Positions 1-12,800 of a stretch of DNA of 64,000 nucleotides are shown piece by piece; within the stretch, counting starts at the first letter, position 1, and every line of letters begins with the position of its first letter. The position numbers were made by a program, and so were the translations under genes. The notes below the pieces were generated by a model that had not been told where the DNA came from, made no database searches, and worked only from the letters and a program-made list of their open reading frames with translations. Source of the stretch: Rallus limicola (taxonomy: Eukaryota > Chordata > Aves > Gruiformes > Rallidae); NCBI GenBank assembly GCA_022605955.1, contig JAKCOZ010000002.1, forward strand, positions 71,466,783-71,530,782, given 5' to 3'.

Positions 1-1597
1 GAGTAACACCAAAAGCCCTGAAGGTTCCCTTGTTCTCCCACTCAATCTAAAATGTTCTGTGAGCTAGAGAACAGTCAGCAAACATGGTAGAACTAGCTAG
101 GACCCATCTGGTACTATTTCGTATAAATTGATTAAATAATTATCCTCAAATAAATTTATCCTCTGGTACTTCCCTTGCTTATTTAGGATTTTTGAAGTCA
201 GAGGATGGATGGGAAGAAGAATGTGGTGAAGTGATATGTCATTTCCCATTATAGGTGCACAGAAAATGAAGATTTGTACTTGTTTTTATCTCTGTGAATT
301 GCTGACTACAACTTGTCTGATACAAGCAATGTGATGAGACAGTGTTGTGTTCAGAACTAATGAGGTTGGAAGACATACCAAGAATATGGTTGTGGTACCA
401 ATCACCAGGTCAGCTACTACCAGTACCTTTAGTTGGAGACAGATACAGTCCTAGCAAATGTAAAATACTAGCCCACAGTGTTATGTTTGATTCTCTTATT
501 TGAAAGGCTAGTTGAGATATTAATTAGAACTGGTTTAGGCCACTTAATTAGGACTTGGAGAAGAAGAAAAGCAGAGGAACTTATAACATAGGAGAGGTAT
601 GAATTATGCTTTTCTTTATGTTGAAGCTATTCCTGGTGCAAATCCAGCAGGTGCCCAACATCAAGGAATTGCATGGCCAGTATGTGACACAGCTGTACCT
701 AATGTAAAATAGTGTAAGTGGTCCGTAGGAAATTCTGAAGGATGTGTTTAAGCCTTGTCTTCACTGATGCACAGTAATAATATAATTTACAGAAGTACCT
801 TTGCCCACTTCTGGCTCACAGCCATAAAATTATCTTGGAGTTAGTTACCAGAGTCATCCCTTTCTGAAAAATGCTGTGTAACCTGGATGATTGCCTTTTG
901 TCCTGCAGATTACTGCTGAAGATCTTTTCTGAGGTGAAAAATAGATTGTTCTCTGTGTGGGGATATTTGAACCCGTTTTTAATACCAAGACAGATGGTGT
1001 GGACAGAAGGGTCAGAAATCTGACATATCTTCATGAAGTAAATGCTTTGTTAATGAAATAGTTGGGACCAAATTCCTCAGCTCAGGGGCAAGTTCTAGCT
1101 ACCAGCTGATTCATATGGCAATACCATATTTTCTTCTTGCCTTGTCCGTTCTCATTCATAGGAATTTTCCAAGATATCTGATTTGGTAGGCAAGGTTTTG
1201 GAAAATATGCCAAACAGAATTTAACAGTTAATTAGCTAGGTAAGTTAATTAGTTAGGTAAGGAAGAGCCTTGTGATCAAAAAGAGACATTTAGGTAGCAA
1301 GACCATTCAGGCCTTCTGGAGATTCAAGTGTCTGTGGAGTTAGAAAGGAGATAATCTGTAATTTTGACAACTAAATGACGTTCAGTTTTCATTACGTACT
1401 TGGGTCTGAACGAAGTATTTTTTTAATTCCTTAACTATAAAATAATTTTTATCCCCTCCTCATATTTTATATTTTGCCTTATAAATTAGCTGAGGCACAC
1501 TTTTCTATGTGTTATTTATTAAATTACTGCTTCTTCTCAATGAGTGGGAAATGTATAGTTTACTGGACTCCAGAGTCACTTGATAGTAGTTCTGGTT
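1..1597. other. unique AT-rich noncoding DNA
   Basis: I recognise no gene, RNA or interspersed repeat here. Open frames are short, on both strands, and have no recognisable domain. The only internal structure is a small tandem duplication at 1226-1259, listed separately. Confidence 0.6.
1226..1259. repeat. 17-bp tandem duplication (2 copies)
   Basis: The unit AGTTAATTAGCTAGGTA is followed immediately by AGTTAATTAGTTAGGTA, with one C/T difference. This is a simple local duplication, probably from replication slippage. No function is implied. Confidence 0.85.
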
Positions 1598-1623
1598 TAC
1601 TACTACTACTACTACTACTACTA
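1598..1623. repeat. (TAC)n trinucleotide microsatellite
   Basis: Nearly nine uninterrupted TAC units are visible. The array runs into AT-rich low-complexity DNA. It is perfect, so it is likely to vary in length between individuals. Confidence 0.95.
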
Positions 1624-1629
1624 AAGATG

Positions 1630-1822
1630 AATGTATTATACATTATATATATTCATGATATATGGATTATAAATAAAATAATGTATTTAATTATACATTT
1701 ATTAAGTATACAATATAGTAAGATATTAATATATAATTATTAACTATATAATGTTTATTATTAGTTATATAATAATAATTATAGATGAATTATTAGTTAA
1801 TTTATTATTATTTTTTAATTAT
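1630..1822. repeat. AT-rich low-complexity tract
   Basis: About 190 bp are made almost only of A and T, with irregular ATA, TATA and TTATTA words and several short self-complementary segments such as TATATATA. It directly follows the (TAC)n array. It is probably simple-sequence decay and could melt easily, but nothing indicates a specific element. Confidence 0.8.
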
Positions 1823-1969
1823 TTCACTAGAGTGTGAGAAGTGATAAATAATGAGTCATACATTGCATGTAATGCATTTATATCACATGAAAATGTGAAT
1901 TAGAAGTTATTTCTGTCAAAGTTGCCCTCCATCTTTAAAAAAAAAAATTAAAAAACAGTGGTTTAGGTC

Positions 1970-1991
1970 TTTTTTTTTGGGGGGGGGAGGG
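1970..1991 (+). repeat. T-run joined to G-run
   Basis: T9 (1970-1978) is followed directly by G9 (1979-1987), then A and GGG. A T-run followed by a G-run recurs at 24182-24217. It is homopolymeric low-complexity sequence and is prone to assembly or sequencing error. Confidence 0.85.
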
Positions 1992-2597
1992 TGTGTGAGC
2001 CCAAGAATCATCTTTGAGTGTTTTGATTGGTAATCATATGAACATAATAATACAGTGAAGAAAGTAAATGTATTTTTCAAAAATGTATGTTAATCATTTG
2101 TTATAGCTATTGTATCATTTTATATTTAATATTATTGGGCACTGCAACATCCCAAAGCTTTACAAAAGATGTTTTGAATTAGTGCAGTAAAGTTTTTATT
2201 TTGGCTATCAAGTGTTTGTTTAGGAAGCATACGAGTTCAGTAAAAGGCACTCAGCATGTCCAAACGGCCAAGTATAATTCAAAGTCAGAGTACACTTATT
2301 TTACAAAGGAAATAGATCAGATTCTCACAAGAGCTTCACTGACTTGAAGTCTAGCTTATGTAAGGCCATTCAGTGAAAATTTAGGAAATGGATCTTATAG
2401 TGGTATGAAATATGATGTGAAAACAAGTCATTGCTCTAAAAGTAGGTGTGGAAAAGCATCTGCTGTTGGACAGTAATGTATTGATTGGACTCATTAATCT
2501 TTCCTAGTTTCACCCTTAGTCTTCAAGATAATAAAGGTTATTGTTCATGAAAAGCAAAAAGACTCTCTGAGAATGTGTGATTTCTCACAGATGCTTT
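1992..2597. other. unique noncoding DNA before the first CR1
   Basis: I see no gene, RNA or repeat in this stretch. It leads into the CR1 copy whose recognisable homology begins near 2598. Confidence 0.55.
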
Positions 2598-3312
2598 ATG
2601 GAGCAACACAATGCTACAGGCTTGTGGCAGGGTAGCTGGAAAGCTGCACAGAGGAAAAGGATCTGGGGGTGTTGGTAGATACTCACCTGAACATAAGCCA
2701 GAAGTGTGCCCAGGTGTCCAAAAAGGCCAACAGCATCCTGGCTTGCATCAGGAGTAGCGTAGTTAGCAGGACCAGCAAGGTGATCATCCCCCTGTACTCA
2801 GCTCCGATTAGGCCACACCTTGGGCCCCTCACTACACGAAAGTCATCGAGGCCCTGGAGCCTGTCCAGAGAAGGACAACCAGGCTGGTGAAGGGTCTGGA
2901 ACACAAGTCTTATGAGGAGCTGCTGAGGTAACTGGGACTGTTTAGTCTGGAGAAGAGAAGGCTCAGGAGAGACCTTATTGCTCTCTACATCTACCTGAAT
3001 GCAGTTCATGGTAAGCAGGGGCTCAACCTCTTCTCACAGATAACTAGCAATAGGACAAGAGGGAATGGCTGGAGTTGCACCAGGGGAGGTTCAGGTTGGA
3101 AATTAGGAGAAATTTCTTCTCAGAAAGATTGGTTGGGCATTGGAACAGGATGCCCATGGAGGTGGTGGAGTCACCGTCCCTTGGGGTGTTTAAGGAAAGG
3201 TTGGGTGAGGTACATAGGGACATGGTTTAGTAAGGCGGTAGGGGAATGGTTGGACTAGATGATCTTGGAGGTCTTTTCCAACCTTAATGATTCTATGTGA
3301 TTCTGTGTGATT
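2598..3312 (+). mobile_element. CR1 LINE, 5'-truncated, with ORF2 C-terminal remnant
   Basis: This is a CR1 non-LTR retrotransposon fragment of about 715 bp. It starts inside ORF2. Frame-shifted pieces of the reverse-transcriptase C-terminal region are readable, for example [19 protein letters not shown] followed by [14 protein letters not shown] and VIIPLYSA, around 2655-2810. A further piece lies in the [13 protein letters not shown] region near 2940. The 3' UTR-like part follows, including GGAATGGTTGGACTAGATGA and TTTTCCAACC, and then the terminal ATTCTATG/ATTCTGTG units at about 3288-3312. A segment of about 20 bp that the 30.9-kb copy has is missing after the GGCCACACCTT word. From about 2880 on, this copy is nearly identical to the one at 30897-31472. 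It is not expected to encode a functional protein. Confidence 0.95.
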
Positions 3313-6300
3313 TTTTAACTTCCTCTCTTTTTCTGTAAACACTCATCCACAAATACATACCTGTGTATATATTATGTGTATGTATACATTATATGCATAC
3401 ACACTTATGTGCAGGTATACAGGTATATAAAAACAGCGAAATGCAACCTTGTCAGTCTTTTGACCAGGGAATTGACTCTGGCATATCTCCCAGGAGATGT
3501 ATACTTGTCCCTCAGTTGGAGTGTGCAGGGGAATGCAGTTGCACCAAAATGCAGAAGCTTTAAAAAAAGAACAAAGATGAGGAATAGTGCTTATCTGTTC
3601 TTATTATGCTTATTCTTATTCTTGAAGCGGGAATGATGCCAACACAGGTCAGCCCTGTCTCCTTTCCATTTTTGGGATTTTTGCAACCTTCCTAGGTACC
3701 CTTCTCCAATGTTGTGCTTTACCATTTAAGAGCAGTCACATTCCACTCAAAACTTGACGGACATCAAAAAGTGAAAGGTTCAGTCATTTACTTTTTAAAT
3801 TCAGCTTGCTTGTACAAAACTATTATCTCAGCATTTGAGGGAGACCTGCTTGTCAGTAATGCAAGTAATTAAAGGGTTCAGTGATTAAATATTGCTACAA
3901 GTAGTTTAAAAATAAGTTATTTTTAAAGAAAGACTGTGAGACTAATGCAGATGAATAATAAGTATGTGGATACCTCCGTAGATCAGCAGCTGGAAAAATA
4001 GCAGCTGACAGCTCACTATTTTCCATCACTTAAATTAAGAAAATAATTTTTAAAAAAAAAGGCAATCAGTAACATCATGGTTGAGGGTGGGGAATATGAA
4101 GCACTAACGGCAGCTTCCATTTTTAAATTCAGTCATGATCCTTACAGCAAAGGAAAATCAATGCAAACATCACACTTGCTGACCAAAACTAATGGTGACT
4201 GTTTCGTCTGTCAAGCCTTACATCACAGAGCTGAAGTACTTCAATGAGCTATTTTAGTCAGGCTAATCTTTCAGAGATCGTCCACTGGTACAAAATATTC
4301 AACTTAAAATCATTATCTTGATTTTGGGTGCTATTGTCCTAAACTTGCCTGTCTACCTTTCCCACTCTTTTTTTATTTATTTTTTTTTTTACAATTAGTT
4401 TTGCTTTATGATTGAAATTAGTAGACACCTGCCTGCTTAGGGATTAGTCACAGCCATAGTCTCTAGCTAATGTGCTAACACAATGAACAACAGTACATAT
4501 CACAGGATTAAAATATTCCTCTGTCTACATGTTTACCTTATCAAATGTCAGCAGCTGTCCTTGCTGTCATGATTCTCAAGTCTTTCAGGGGAATGACTGT
4601 CACACATTGCTGTAGACAGGGGTGTACATGGAAAAATGACAATTTTATGACCAAAACATTCATTCTGCATCTTGTTTTTTCCTCTCCTTTCTTCTGGTGA
4701 ATCCCCAGCCTGAAACACAAAGATATATAGGGACTGAAAGCCCTTAAAAAAAGCTGTTATAACAGTAAAAGGCTCTAAACATATGTAAAGGCCCTTAAAA
4801 TAATCTGCAGCATAGTTTAAATATATCTCTATGTATCTGTAGTAACCTTGTCTTCCAGTGTAATTCAGAAAAAGTATACAAAGCATCTTAAAATTCAGTT
4901 TGCTATGACAAGGTGGTTCCCATCACAAGCCTTCAGCATGAGCAGGTAGAACATGTAATCTGCAATGTCTATGGTTGCTGTATAGAACAAGTCTTTAAAC
5001 ATCTTTACTAATGGAACAATCATGTGTCTCTTATTAGATTCATAAGTACAACACAGCTTTAGCCCAGTTCATAAGAAATTTATTGCTTTGGTAACTCTAA
5101 AACAGATATTTCCAAATTTTTTTGGCTGAAACTCAAATCACAATTGTCTGATAGCATAATCTTCCTTTATTTTTTTTTTTTTTAACGGACTAATAATGCT
5201 TAGAAGAATTTAAAAAACAAATTGGATAGTAATTGAAACCTGATTTTACTACTACCAATGTATTAGACTTTAACATATAATTCAAAAACAGTTGTGCAGC
5301 AGCATCTGTGTAAAGTTATGGGATTTGTATATCTTACTGGGTTTCCATGTAAATGTTCAAAGCCAAATCAAACATGCAATGTATACTGCGTATATTTTAC
5401 AAAACTCCTAGCAACCTCCCTGTAGCATAATGTTTTCGCTTTATCTATCTGGGAAGTACTAAGGCTTAATAACTATACTTAAAATATTTTACGTATCACA
5501 GAATTACAGTACAGTGATTTATCTTTGAAAGATGTATTACTATCCCACTGCCTTCCTGCTAAATGTAAAAGATGTCCAATTACTCTTTACTAAACATTAA
5601 AGTGTTACTAAAGTGTGATTGGTTTCTACTGCTGTAATTCCATAGTCATTGCTACATCTCAAGGCTTCAAACAAATGCTGTCTAAGGGGAATTATCAAGT
5701 TTGAATGCAGATTTTCTGATATAAAATGTAGAGCTCTATACTGTGATCATTTCAAATGTTGCATAGCTTTGCTTTCCATATTTGCTTATCACAGCATAAG
5801 TATTTTAAATAACAGCACTTAAAAGGTTAAAACCACAAATGAAATACTGGATCTTACATTTCTTTATTGTTTATAGATTTAAGGTTTTCTTTCTCTTTTT
5901 TTTTTTTCCCCCAAGAAAAATCTCTGTGTATGTCCTTATGTGTTCCTTTAGCTTGGGTATCATTTGGGAGTCAGTCTAATAGTCAGCACTATTTTTAATT
6001 ATTATTTTTTCCTGGAAATAAGTTTCATTGCCATATGGAGGGAAAAATGTGGCAGCACAGGAAAAAATGCAAATTCTGGAAATCTGATTCTTGACATGAG
6101 CAACTGTATTTAAAGAAATCAGAACACACACTTAAAAATAAACAAAACAAACAAAAAATACTCTGACCTTTTCTTGCTAAATATTTATCTCCCCTTATTC
6201 ACTTCTAAGACATAAAACTTTCACTTAAAACACCTCTGGTGCTCTTCGGAGAAGAGCTGTTATACCTGTATATCACTGGTGTCCACTTTTACTAGAATGA

Positions 6301-7659
6301 CTTCTGCAAAAGGTAAAGGAAAGAAAGCATGCAGATGTAATCACAATGTGCATGTCTAGAAGGTCACATGTCACTGAACACTGTCTGAATTACCAGTTTA
6401 GTGTGACTATCTTCATCTTTTCTTCTGTGCACAGTGACTTGTTTTCTTACATACCCTGATAGGCAGAATACAGGGAGATGAGAGATTATAAATAATGGAA
6501 ACTAGTATATTATAACTGTAATATTATGATTATTATGATTATTACTCTATGATATATATTGAATAATATTATAATCAGGACCTCTCTAAGAAACTAAAAA
6601 AGACCAGCCTGCAAAACCAAAAAAGGCTAGCCAGAGACAGATCTATTCCTGTAAAAAGCAAACAGTTCAAGGTATGGCACGATACTGTACTTGGGAAAGA
6701 TCAGGTAATATTTATTCATACATTCAACCTACCACATGTCATTGAGTAACTGTAAGAACTGTAGCAGAAAATAATTTAATTTTAAAGTAATGATTTAACA
6801 TTATTTTTTTTTCTACGTGGTTTATGTTTCCTCAGCTATCTTCTCAATTGCCAACAACTTAAAGTAATGCAAAGGCTAGATAAATATAGTTTAATTTGGA
6901 GCAATGGCAAGAATACTCTGCTCTCTCTAGGCTTAGTATTTGAATCATGGTAGTTGCCTGTTGAAATTTGTACTGTTATAAAGCAACTTACACTAGAGAA
7001 CCAACAATATCCCATGAATCATCTTTACTGTCTCTGTTCACCTCCAAGTCAAATTGAAATTCCACCCCCCCAGCCTCACACCCCCCACCAAGTAGATAAA
7101 AAAAACCTTTCAAAGTTAACTGTATAATTGCTCACTTACTCCTGTATTGGAGTGTGTATTCTCTGATTTCTCCACAATTATAAACCTTGCTTTTTGTTTC
7201 ACAGCATCGCTCAGAAAGACCTTTGAGTCAAAAGTGTCAGCTGAGGCTTCCAGGCTATGAGATTCTCCACTCTGTTTTCAAGTATAAGCCCTTTACTTCC
7301 AGCTTCCTCTAGTCCCTCTTAGTGTTTTCCTTTCTTCTTTCTCTTTTGTCATCTTCATTTGATTTACCTGTGTCTGCAGTCATCAGCATCTTAGTGGTGG
7401 GACAAGTAAAAATCTCTTCCCTCTCTTTTTTTCTTTCTTTAATTTTTTCTTTCTTTACTTTTGACTAAGATCTGAGTAATAGTGCCAGAGCAGTAGCAGT
7501 TGTTTCAGCAGAATTAAGGGAAGAGGAAAGATTATAGTATTTTCAAATTAAAACCCTCTCTATTCTAGATCTGTCTAACATTTTGTATCTCTCTAAGAAA
7601 AAATTAGAAGCAGCAAAGTAGAGGTGTTGACATTATTCTTGCTCTTGCTTGAATTTGAT
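3313..7659. other. unique AT-rich noncoding DNA
   Basis: I recognise no gene or interspersed repeat in these 4.3 kb. The start (3361-3430) is an irregular alternating purine/pyrimidine stretch rich in GTATA and CATAC words. A 13-T run lies at 5171-5183 and an AT-rich patch at 6505-6575. The longest frame is a 112-codon minus-strand frame at 4548-4886 with no recognisable domain. Confidence 0.55.
6505..6575. repeat. AT-rich patch with ATTATG repeats
   Basis: Short repeats of ATTATGATT lie near 6522-6544, followed by TATATATT and a palindromic AATATTATAAT. It is simple low-complexity sequence. Confidence 0.6.
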
Positions 7660-7736
7660 CCTGCTTGAGCAGGGGGTTGGACAAGATGACCTCCAGAAGT
7701 TCCTTCCAACTTCAACCATTCTGTGATTCTGTGAAT
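7660..7736 (+). mobile_element. CR1 3'-tail fragment
   Basis: Only the last ~77 bp of a CR1 remain: CTGCTTGAGCAGGGGGTTGG, then ACAAGATGACCTCCAGA, TTCCTTCCAACTT and two terminal ATTCTGTG units. The GCTTGAGCAGGGGGTTGG form belongs to the CR1 subfamily type also seen at 58675-59000, and differs from the TTTAGTG-type tails at 2.6 and 30.9 kb. It is strongly 5'-truncated. Confidence 0.92.
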
Positions 7737-9302
7737 TGATTTTGTTGCATCTCAAAGGAATGCTTTTTCTAGGAGAGATATTAGTGATAAGATGCTAACA
7801 GAGGTGCTCAATGACCTCTACTCTCTAGCCATTCCCTAGCAGTCATTATTAAAGAGAATATTTCTGCTTTGTTTTGAAACTGTGAGAATATTCCCTTGAG
7901 ACCATATCCTTCCTGCCTTAATTCCTCTCCCACCAATGGGTAGATTTCATGTACCTGTCATTATTCCCTTTCTATTTAAGGAGACAACTAAATTATATAA
8001 ATAGGTCCAGCCACAATCATGCCTTAGTTCTCATGGCTACACTAAGTACAGCTTAAATTTTTCTTGGCCTAATCTCTACTACAGAAAACACCATACTTCT
8101 GTAAATGTAGAAGTTTGCCTGCATTACATAATGCATGTTAAAACCATTTTACTGGGCAAAATAAAACCAAACAAATTTATCTGAAATGTCAGTATTTAGT
8201 AGTAGTTCAATTATTTTTAAAACAATGTGCACATTAGTGGAAGATAGAAAAAATTGGTTTTAGCCATGATGAATCTAAGCAGTAAAAATTAGTGTTGATT
8301 TGGTTTAGTGGAAATCTAATTCATTTTGCTTAGTCAGAAAGTTCACAGCTTAAATTTTCCAGACTAGCTATTAATTGGATAACAGGGTGCAGTTTGAATT
8401 TGAATTGCAATGCATTCAAAGGGCAGCTTCATGATTTTAGGCTCTACAAGCCCTTGGGGCAATGGAAGAGCCTGTCCCTATTCCATGTATACTCACCTGA
8501 GACTTCCAATATGGGTACCAGCTAATTGCAAGGACAGGTACCTGCTAGGAAAAGACTTGCTTAACTGCAGTTACTATTAAACAGCTGTTGGTATAGCAAT
8601 GGGTTCTGCATGCTATTAATCTAGGCTGGATTCAAAAGGAATCTTGGGGGGTTATCTTCTTCCTCCAAGGCATTACATATTGAATCAAGAATGCAAGTAC
8701 CATAAGCACAAATGTATCGAGTCATTCACTTGCAGTTAGCAGGATTTAAATTTCAGTGTTAAGAGAAAACAATTGATAATTTTTCCTTATTAAAAAAAAG
8801 TAAAGACAGTTTTTGGAGTCTTTAAATCTAGCAGTAACTCTGCATGTGTAAGTGCTCCTGACTGTTCGCTGTAAATGCAAATCTGTGGAAACTGCAGCTC
8901 CAGCTGGGTCTGCAGCTGTAGGATGCTGGAAGGCTGATGTAATAACCTAGAAAATGTCCCAGGTGAACCCTTCTTGGTGGGTTCTGAAAGAATGATGTGG
9001 TCTTTTCATACTGAAGAGAGAAAAAGTGATCTTAAAACTGTGGTCCAAATCAGAGTAGAAAAATACAACAATCTCAACGTGCTAAGGTAGCTCAAAATTT
9101 TCCACCACAGTAACTTATTATTTTTGTTTATACTCCCTTTTAAAGGGTGTCTGTCCAAACAGAAATTGAGTTCAAGTGTCAGTGTGAATCATAACCTGGA
9201 GCTGTACTACTTTGCAAGCTACGGTGTGCAGAGACGATCCTTGGCTAGAGGGTCTGTACAGTGCCTGCAGTCTTTGTAAAGAGCAGTGCTGGGTTAGCAG
9301 GT
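7737..9302. other. unique noncoding DNA between CR1 tail and LTR
   Basis: I see no gene or repeat. The boundary with the LTR on the right is approximate, because the left end of that LTR is decayed. Confidence 0.5.
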
Positions 9303-9566
9303 TGAACTGGGTCTGACTGGGATAAACACCATCCTCGCAGCCAGTTTGCTGCTGTGTTTTGGATTGGTAATAAAACAGTGTTGGTAAAAGTTCCAATGTC
9401 TGGGCTATGCTAAGCAGCTGCTTGCACAGTGTTAAGGCATTCCCCTCTTTTCTGTCTTTGGACTGCCTGAGTAAGCAGGGGGTGGGCAAGAGACTGTGAA
9501 GGGATGTAGCTGGGACAGTGGATCTGACTTGGGCATACAGATAGTCTGTACCATATATTGCTCAGC

Positions 9567-9574
9567 CATAAAAA
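9567..9574 (+). promoter_or_regulatory. degenerate LTR TATA box
   Basis: CATAAAAA follows GCTCAGC, just as CATATAAA follows GCTCAG in the 44.3-kb LTR. It marks the U3 promoter position of this old LTR. Activity is doubtful given the decay. Confidence 0.55.
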
Positions 9575-9706
9575 CTGGGGCAGAGGAAGATGAGTGGAGA
9601 TCTGTCTTCTAAGGTAGCTGTTTGTATGGGCATTGATCTGCCTGTGGGAAATGGTGAATGATTTCCTTTGCATAGTTTGGTTTTTTTCTTTCCTCCTCCT
9701 TCACTG

Positions 9707-9712
9707 ATTAAA
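9707..9712 (+). promoter_or_regulatory. LTR poly(A) signal variant ATTAAA
   Basis: ATTAAA sits directly before CTGCCTTTATTTTG. The same place in the other LTRs holds AGTAAA before CTGTCCTTGTCC or CTATCCTTATCC. About 145 bp of presumed R/U5 follow. Confidence 0.5.
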
Positions 9713-9856
9713 CTGCCTTTATTTTGACCCATGAGTTTTCTTGCTTTTGTTCTTCATGTTCTCTCCACCCCCAGCCTCCCATCTGCCAGGGAGGGTGAGG
9801 AAATGAGAGAGCAGCTGTGTGGGTGCCTGGCTGCTGGCTGAGGTCAACCCACCACA

Positions 9857-12800
9857 CTGATAAGCTAATTTTAAGTCAATACCACATCATTGCCACAGCC
9901 TGAAGTTAGTACAACTCAGCTCATATCCAAGATATGTCAGTACCCAAGGTATGAAAAATTATTAGCATTGACAACTTGTGTAGCATGACTATATCAAAGG
10001 TGACCAAAATCTGCCTCAAAACCCGGTGAGTACACAGAACAGCTGAAGAACATAAATCAAAGTAATAAAAAAGCCACATGCCTCCACAAGAGGCAGCACA
10101 CGTTAAAGTGGCAGTGCTATTTCTTCCATGAGACAGCACAACTCTAGACGATGCAATGGAGATAGTGGAGTGGTTTTTAGCTCTTACATTTGAGGTCATC
10201 TTAAATTTTCTTTGACTAAAAATCTGATATGACTATGGTCTATTTAAGTAACATCAAATTTATAGTCGATTTCATAAAAGCTACAAGCACTAGAAAAGTG
10301 AAGGGTAAAACTGTGGGTTTTATTATGAGTACATTACTGTTCTAACCACAAGGACACTTCAACCTGTTGTGACATACACAATATAAAATGATTTTGATGT
10401 TTTACCAGTATAATATCCTATTAAAGGTACAAATCAGCATTCTGTCAGTGTAACACATCCCTGAGGTCCTTCAGGAATTACTACTGAATTTCATTTTTCA
10501 TTTAGCTGGCTATATGCTGTACATTTATTAACAAAATGGGACTTTGGTAGATCTGCAGTGAACTGTGTTCACCCTTCAGGCAAACAAGCCCCTCAAAGCT
10601 CAAGAGTTTTAGCTCACAAGCTGTCCGCTTGTCTTGCAAGTTTGCTTCTTTCTGAAAACCTAAAAGTCCTCAACAGGCTGACTGGAAGGGATTGCCTAGA
10701 GGAAATGTGAATATTTCAACAATGAACCACTGGGAAACTTCCATGGTTGAAAAGAAAGGCATTAAAAAATCCTTTCAGATGTGTCTTGGGAGGAAATTGC
10801 TAATCATAATATTTAAATTATTTTTAGAAGAGAAAGACTGAAAGAAGATGAGGGATGGATATGTGGCTTGGTTAAAAACATTGTTAATGAGAAGTGAGAG
10901 AAGAACAAGTGCTGAATACAAAGGATAGGGTCTGAAAACAGTGGTCCAAGTCAGAGAGACAAAATTGGAGGAAAACCTGCAATTAAGAAAAATACTTCCA
11001 AGCTGCCCTAGTCACTACATTCTTCACTAGGACAGTGTAAAAAACATTCAGAGACACCAATAAACTATTTCTCATAGGTGGTGGAAGAAAAGAGATGTAG
11101 TTGGGACTAAGTGACTACCATGTCAGAACAAGATGGGCTAGAATTTTCAGTTACAGAAGGATATTCATTCTGGGATCTTAGGGTTCTGATGCACAACTCA
11201 TTTGGCAATAAAATTTGTAGGAATTTTAAATGGATGTTGTGTGGCCTGGTCAGGGCTAACCCGATTTAAATGTTAGTCATTGTAGATACCAGCAATTTTC
11301 CTTGCCTACTTAGTGCTTGCTCTGTAATAACTGGATCCCTTGTAGTAAATCTTTATCTAGTCCTATTTAAAGACACCCCCCCACCTCCTCCAAACAAACA
11401 CAATCCAAATGGAACAGGATTACAGGTTCTACAACCTAAACACATGCTTTTTTTTTGATGTTTACTTATCGAAGCAATTTTTTTTCCCCATGTCTGTTTC
11501 CTTCCCCAAGTGCCCCCTTGCAAGAGTTGACAGGGCCTTATCAAGCTGCAGATCATTCAGTCATAGGAAGAATCCAGGACTTCAAAATGTTTCTAGCTTG
11601 CTCAGAAGTGTAGAACAGTAAATCTTTCAACTAAAAGCATTTTCAACTTTAAAGGACAAGGAAGAGGAGATTCCAGAGCTACATTTTTAAATGTGTCCGG
11701 GGTTCCTGTTCGAAAAAACACAGAGGGGTAAGATTCTGACACTGTAATTTTTTTTTTCTTCGTCTTTGTTGTTATTGTTACATCTCTAACTAGTCATGGA
11801 GGAAAAAAAGCACTTAAAGCTCCACAAGTACATTAAAATTTAATGTTTGTCATAGTGGCTTACAAACCTGATATTCTCATATTCCTAGGTGCTAGCAGTG
11901 AAAAGATCAGAGCTGTAAGTTTCCTGGAGGTGGCAGATCAGAGCTAAGACGCTCAAAGCTGTGTATCTCATTGTCCTTTGATGATTGTGACGTTAACATA
12001 TTTTACCAAACTTTCTTTTACATGGGAAACGGAAGTATGGACAGTCCAGTTCATTTTTATTCCTCAAATTCCACGTCAGTCTGGTATCCATTCAGAAACA
12101 CCTTAGATGCCATATTATGTAGATTTTGCAAGTAAATCATACTGCTGTAACAGACAAACTGCAGGAGGTATGCCATGTTTCCTCAGAAATCATCAGCTTG
12201 GCAGAATCACGGCATAAGCCAAGTCTCATTCTTTTTTTGAACTGTTTGTATCCTGCTGTTCAAGCAGGCTTCTTCCTTAAAGTTATAAAAGCTTCCTTCA
12301 TAAAAGCCGTTGTCTTCAAAGTGTTTGTTTCATCTAGACTGTTGCTTTCAGACAGTGGATAACAAAATGATTTTCCTGGAGTTTTCTTACAGCAATTAGC
12401 TGTAATGAAATTTAAGCCAATTACACGTTCAGCTGCTGTCATCTATCTATGTCTCTTGTTCGAATCCCAGAGTCCTCATTGCCAGCCCATTTTATACATG
12501 TACAGATACCTTGATAATTCTTTCCAATGCTTCCGTTCAATTAAGGAAGATCTCCTTTTGCAGCAGTTGTTTCATGTTTGATCTGATAAATGCTATACTT
12601 GTACCATTTGCATGTTTTCTGCGCATCTTGCTTTTCTGATTACATTTTCAATAGTCAAAATACAAAAGCTGTTATTTAACTACAGATTTAATCTCAGGAA
12701 CTACAAATGAAGCGAATCATTATGCTTCACATTTCAGTTGTCTAAGCATATAGAGCTGGGCGGTGTCGTTAAGAAGTCACCTAAACGAGCTTTGATTTTG

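Larger units (their letters stand above)
9303..9856 (+). mobile_element. old decayed solo LTR (ERV, TGTCCTGGTT...AACCACAACA group)
   Basis: The stretch matches, in order, the landmarks of the LTR at 44271-44843 read on its own strand: GTGTTTTGGATT, AAAACAGTGTTGGTAA, AAGCAGCTGCTTGCAC (a short-range counterpart of AAGCAGTGCTTCCAC), GTGGGCAAGAGA, TAGCTGGGACAG, TACCATAT, GCTCAGCCATAAAAA, ATTAAACTGCCTTTATTTTG, CCCATGAGTTTTCTTGC, and a terminal CAACCCACCACA. The right end at 9856 is clear. The left end at about 9303 is inferred from alignment (TGAACTGGGTCTGACTGG against TGTCCTGGTTTTGGCTGG). The possible 5-bp flanks CAGGT and CTGAT match at only 3 of 5 positions, so no target duplication is claimed. 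No internal retroviral sequence lies next to it. It is probably an old solo LTR left by recombination between two LTRs. Confidence 0.85.

Noticed and set aside
2683..3009. 108-codon minus-strand frame
   Set aside because: It is the antisense of the CR1 ORF2 remnant, created by low stop density in the CR1 body.
12457..12467. tRNA B-box-like word TGTTCGAATCC
   Set aside because: Ten of eleven positions fit a B box, but the flanking bases do not pair as a T stem and there is no A box upstream at the right distance, so no tRNA or tRNA-derived SINE is called.
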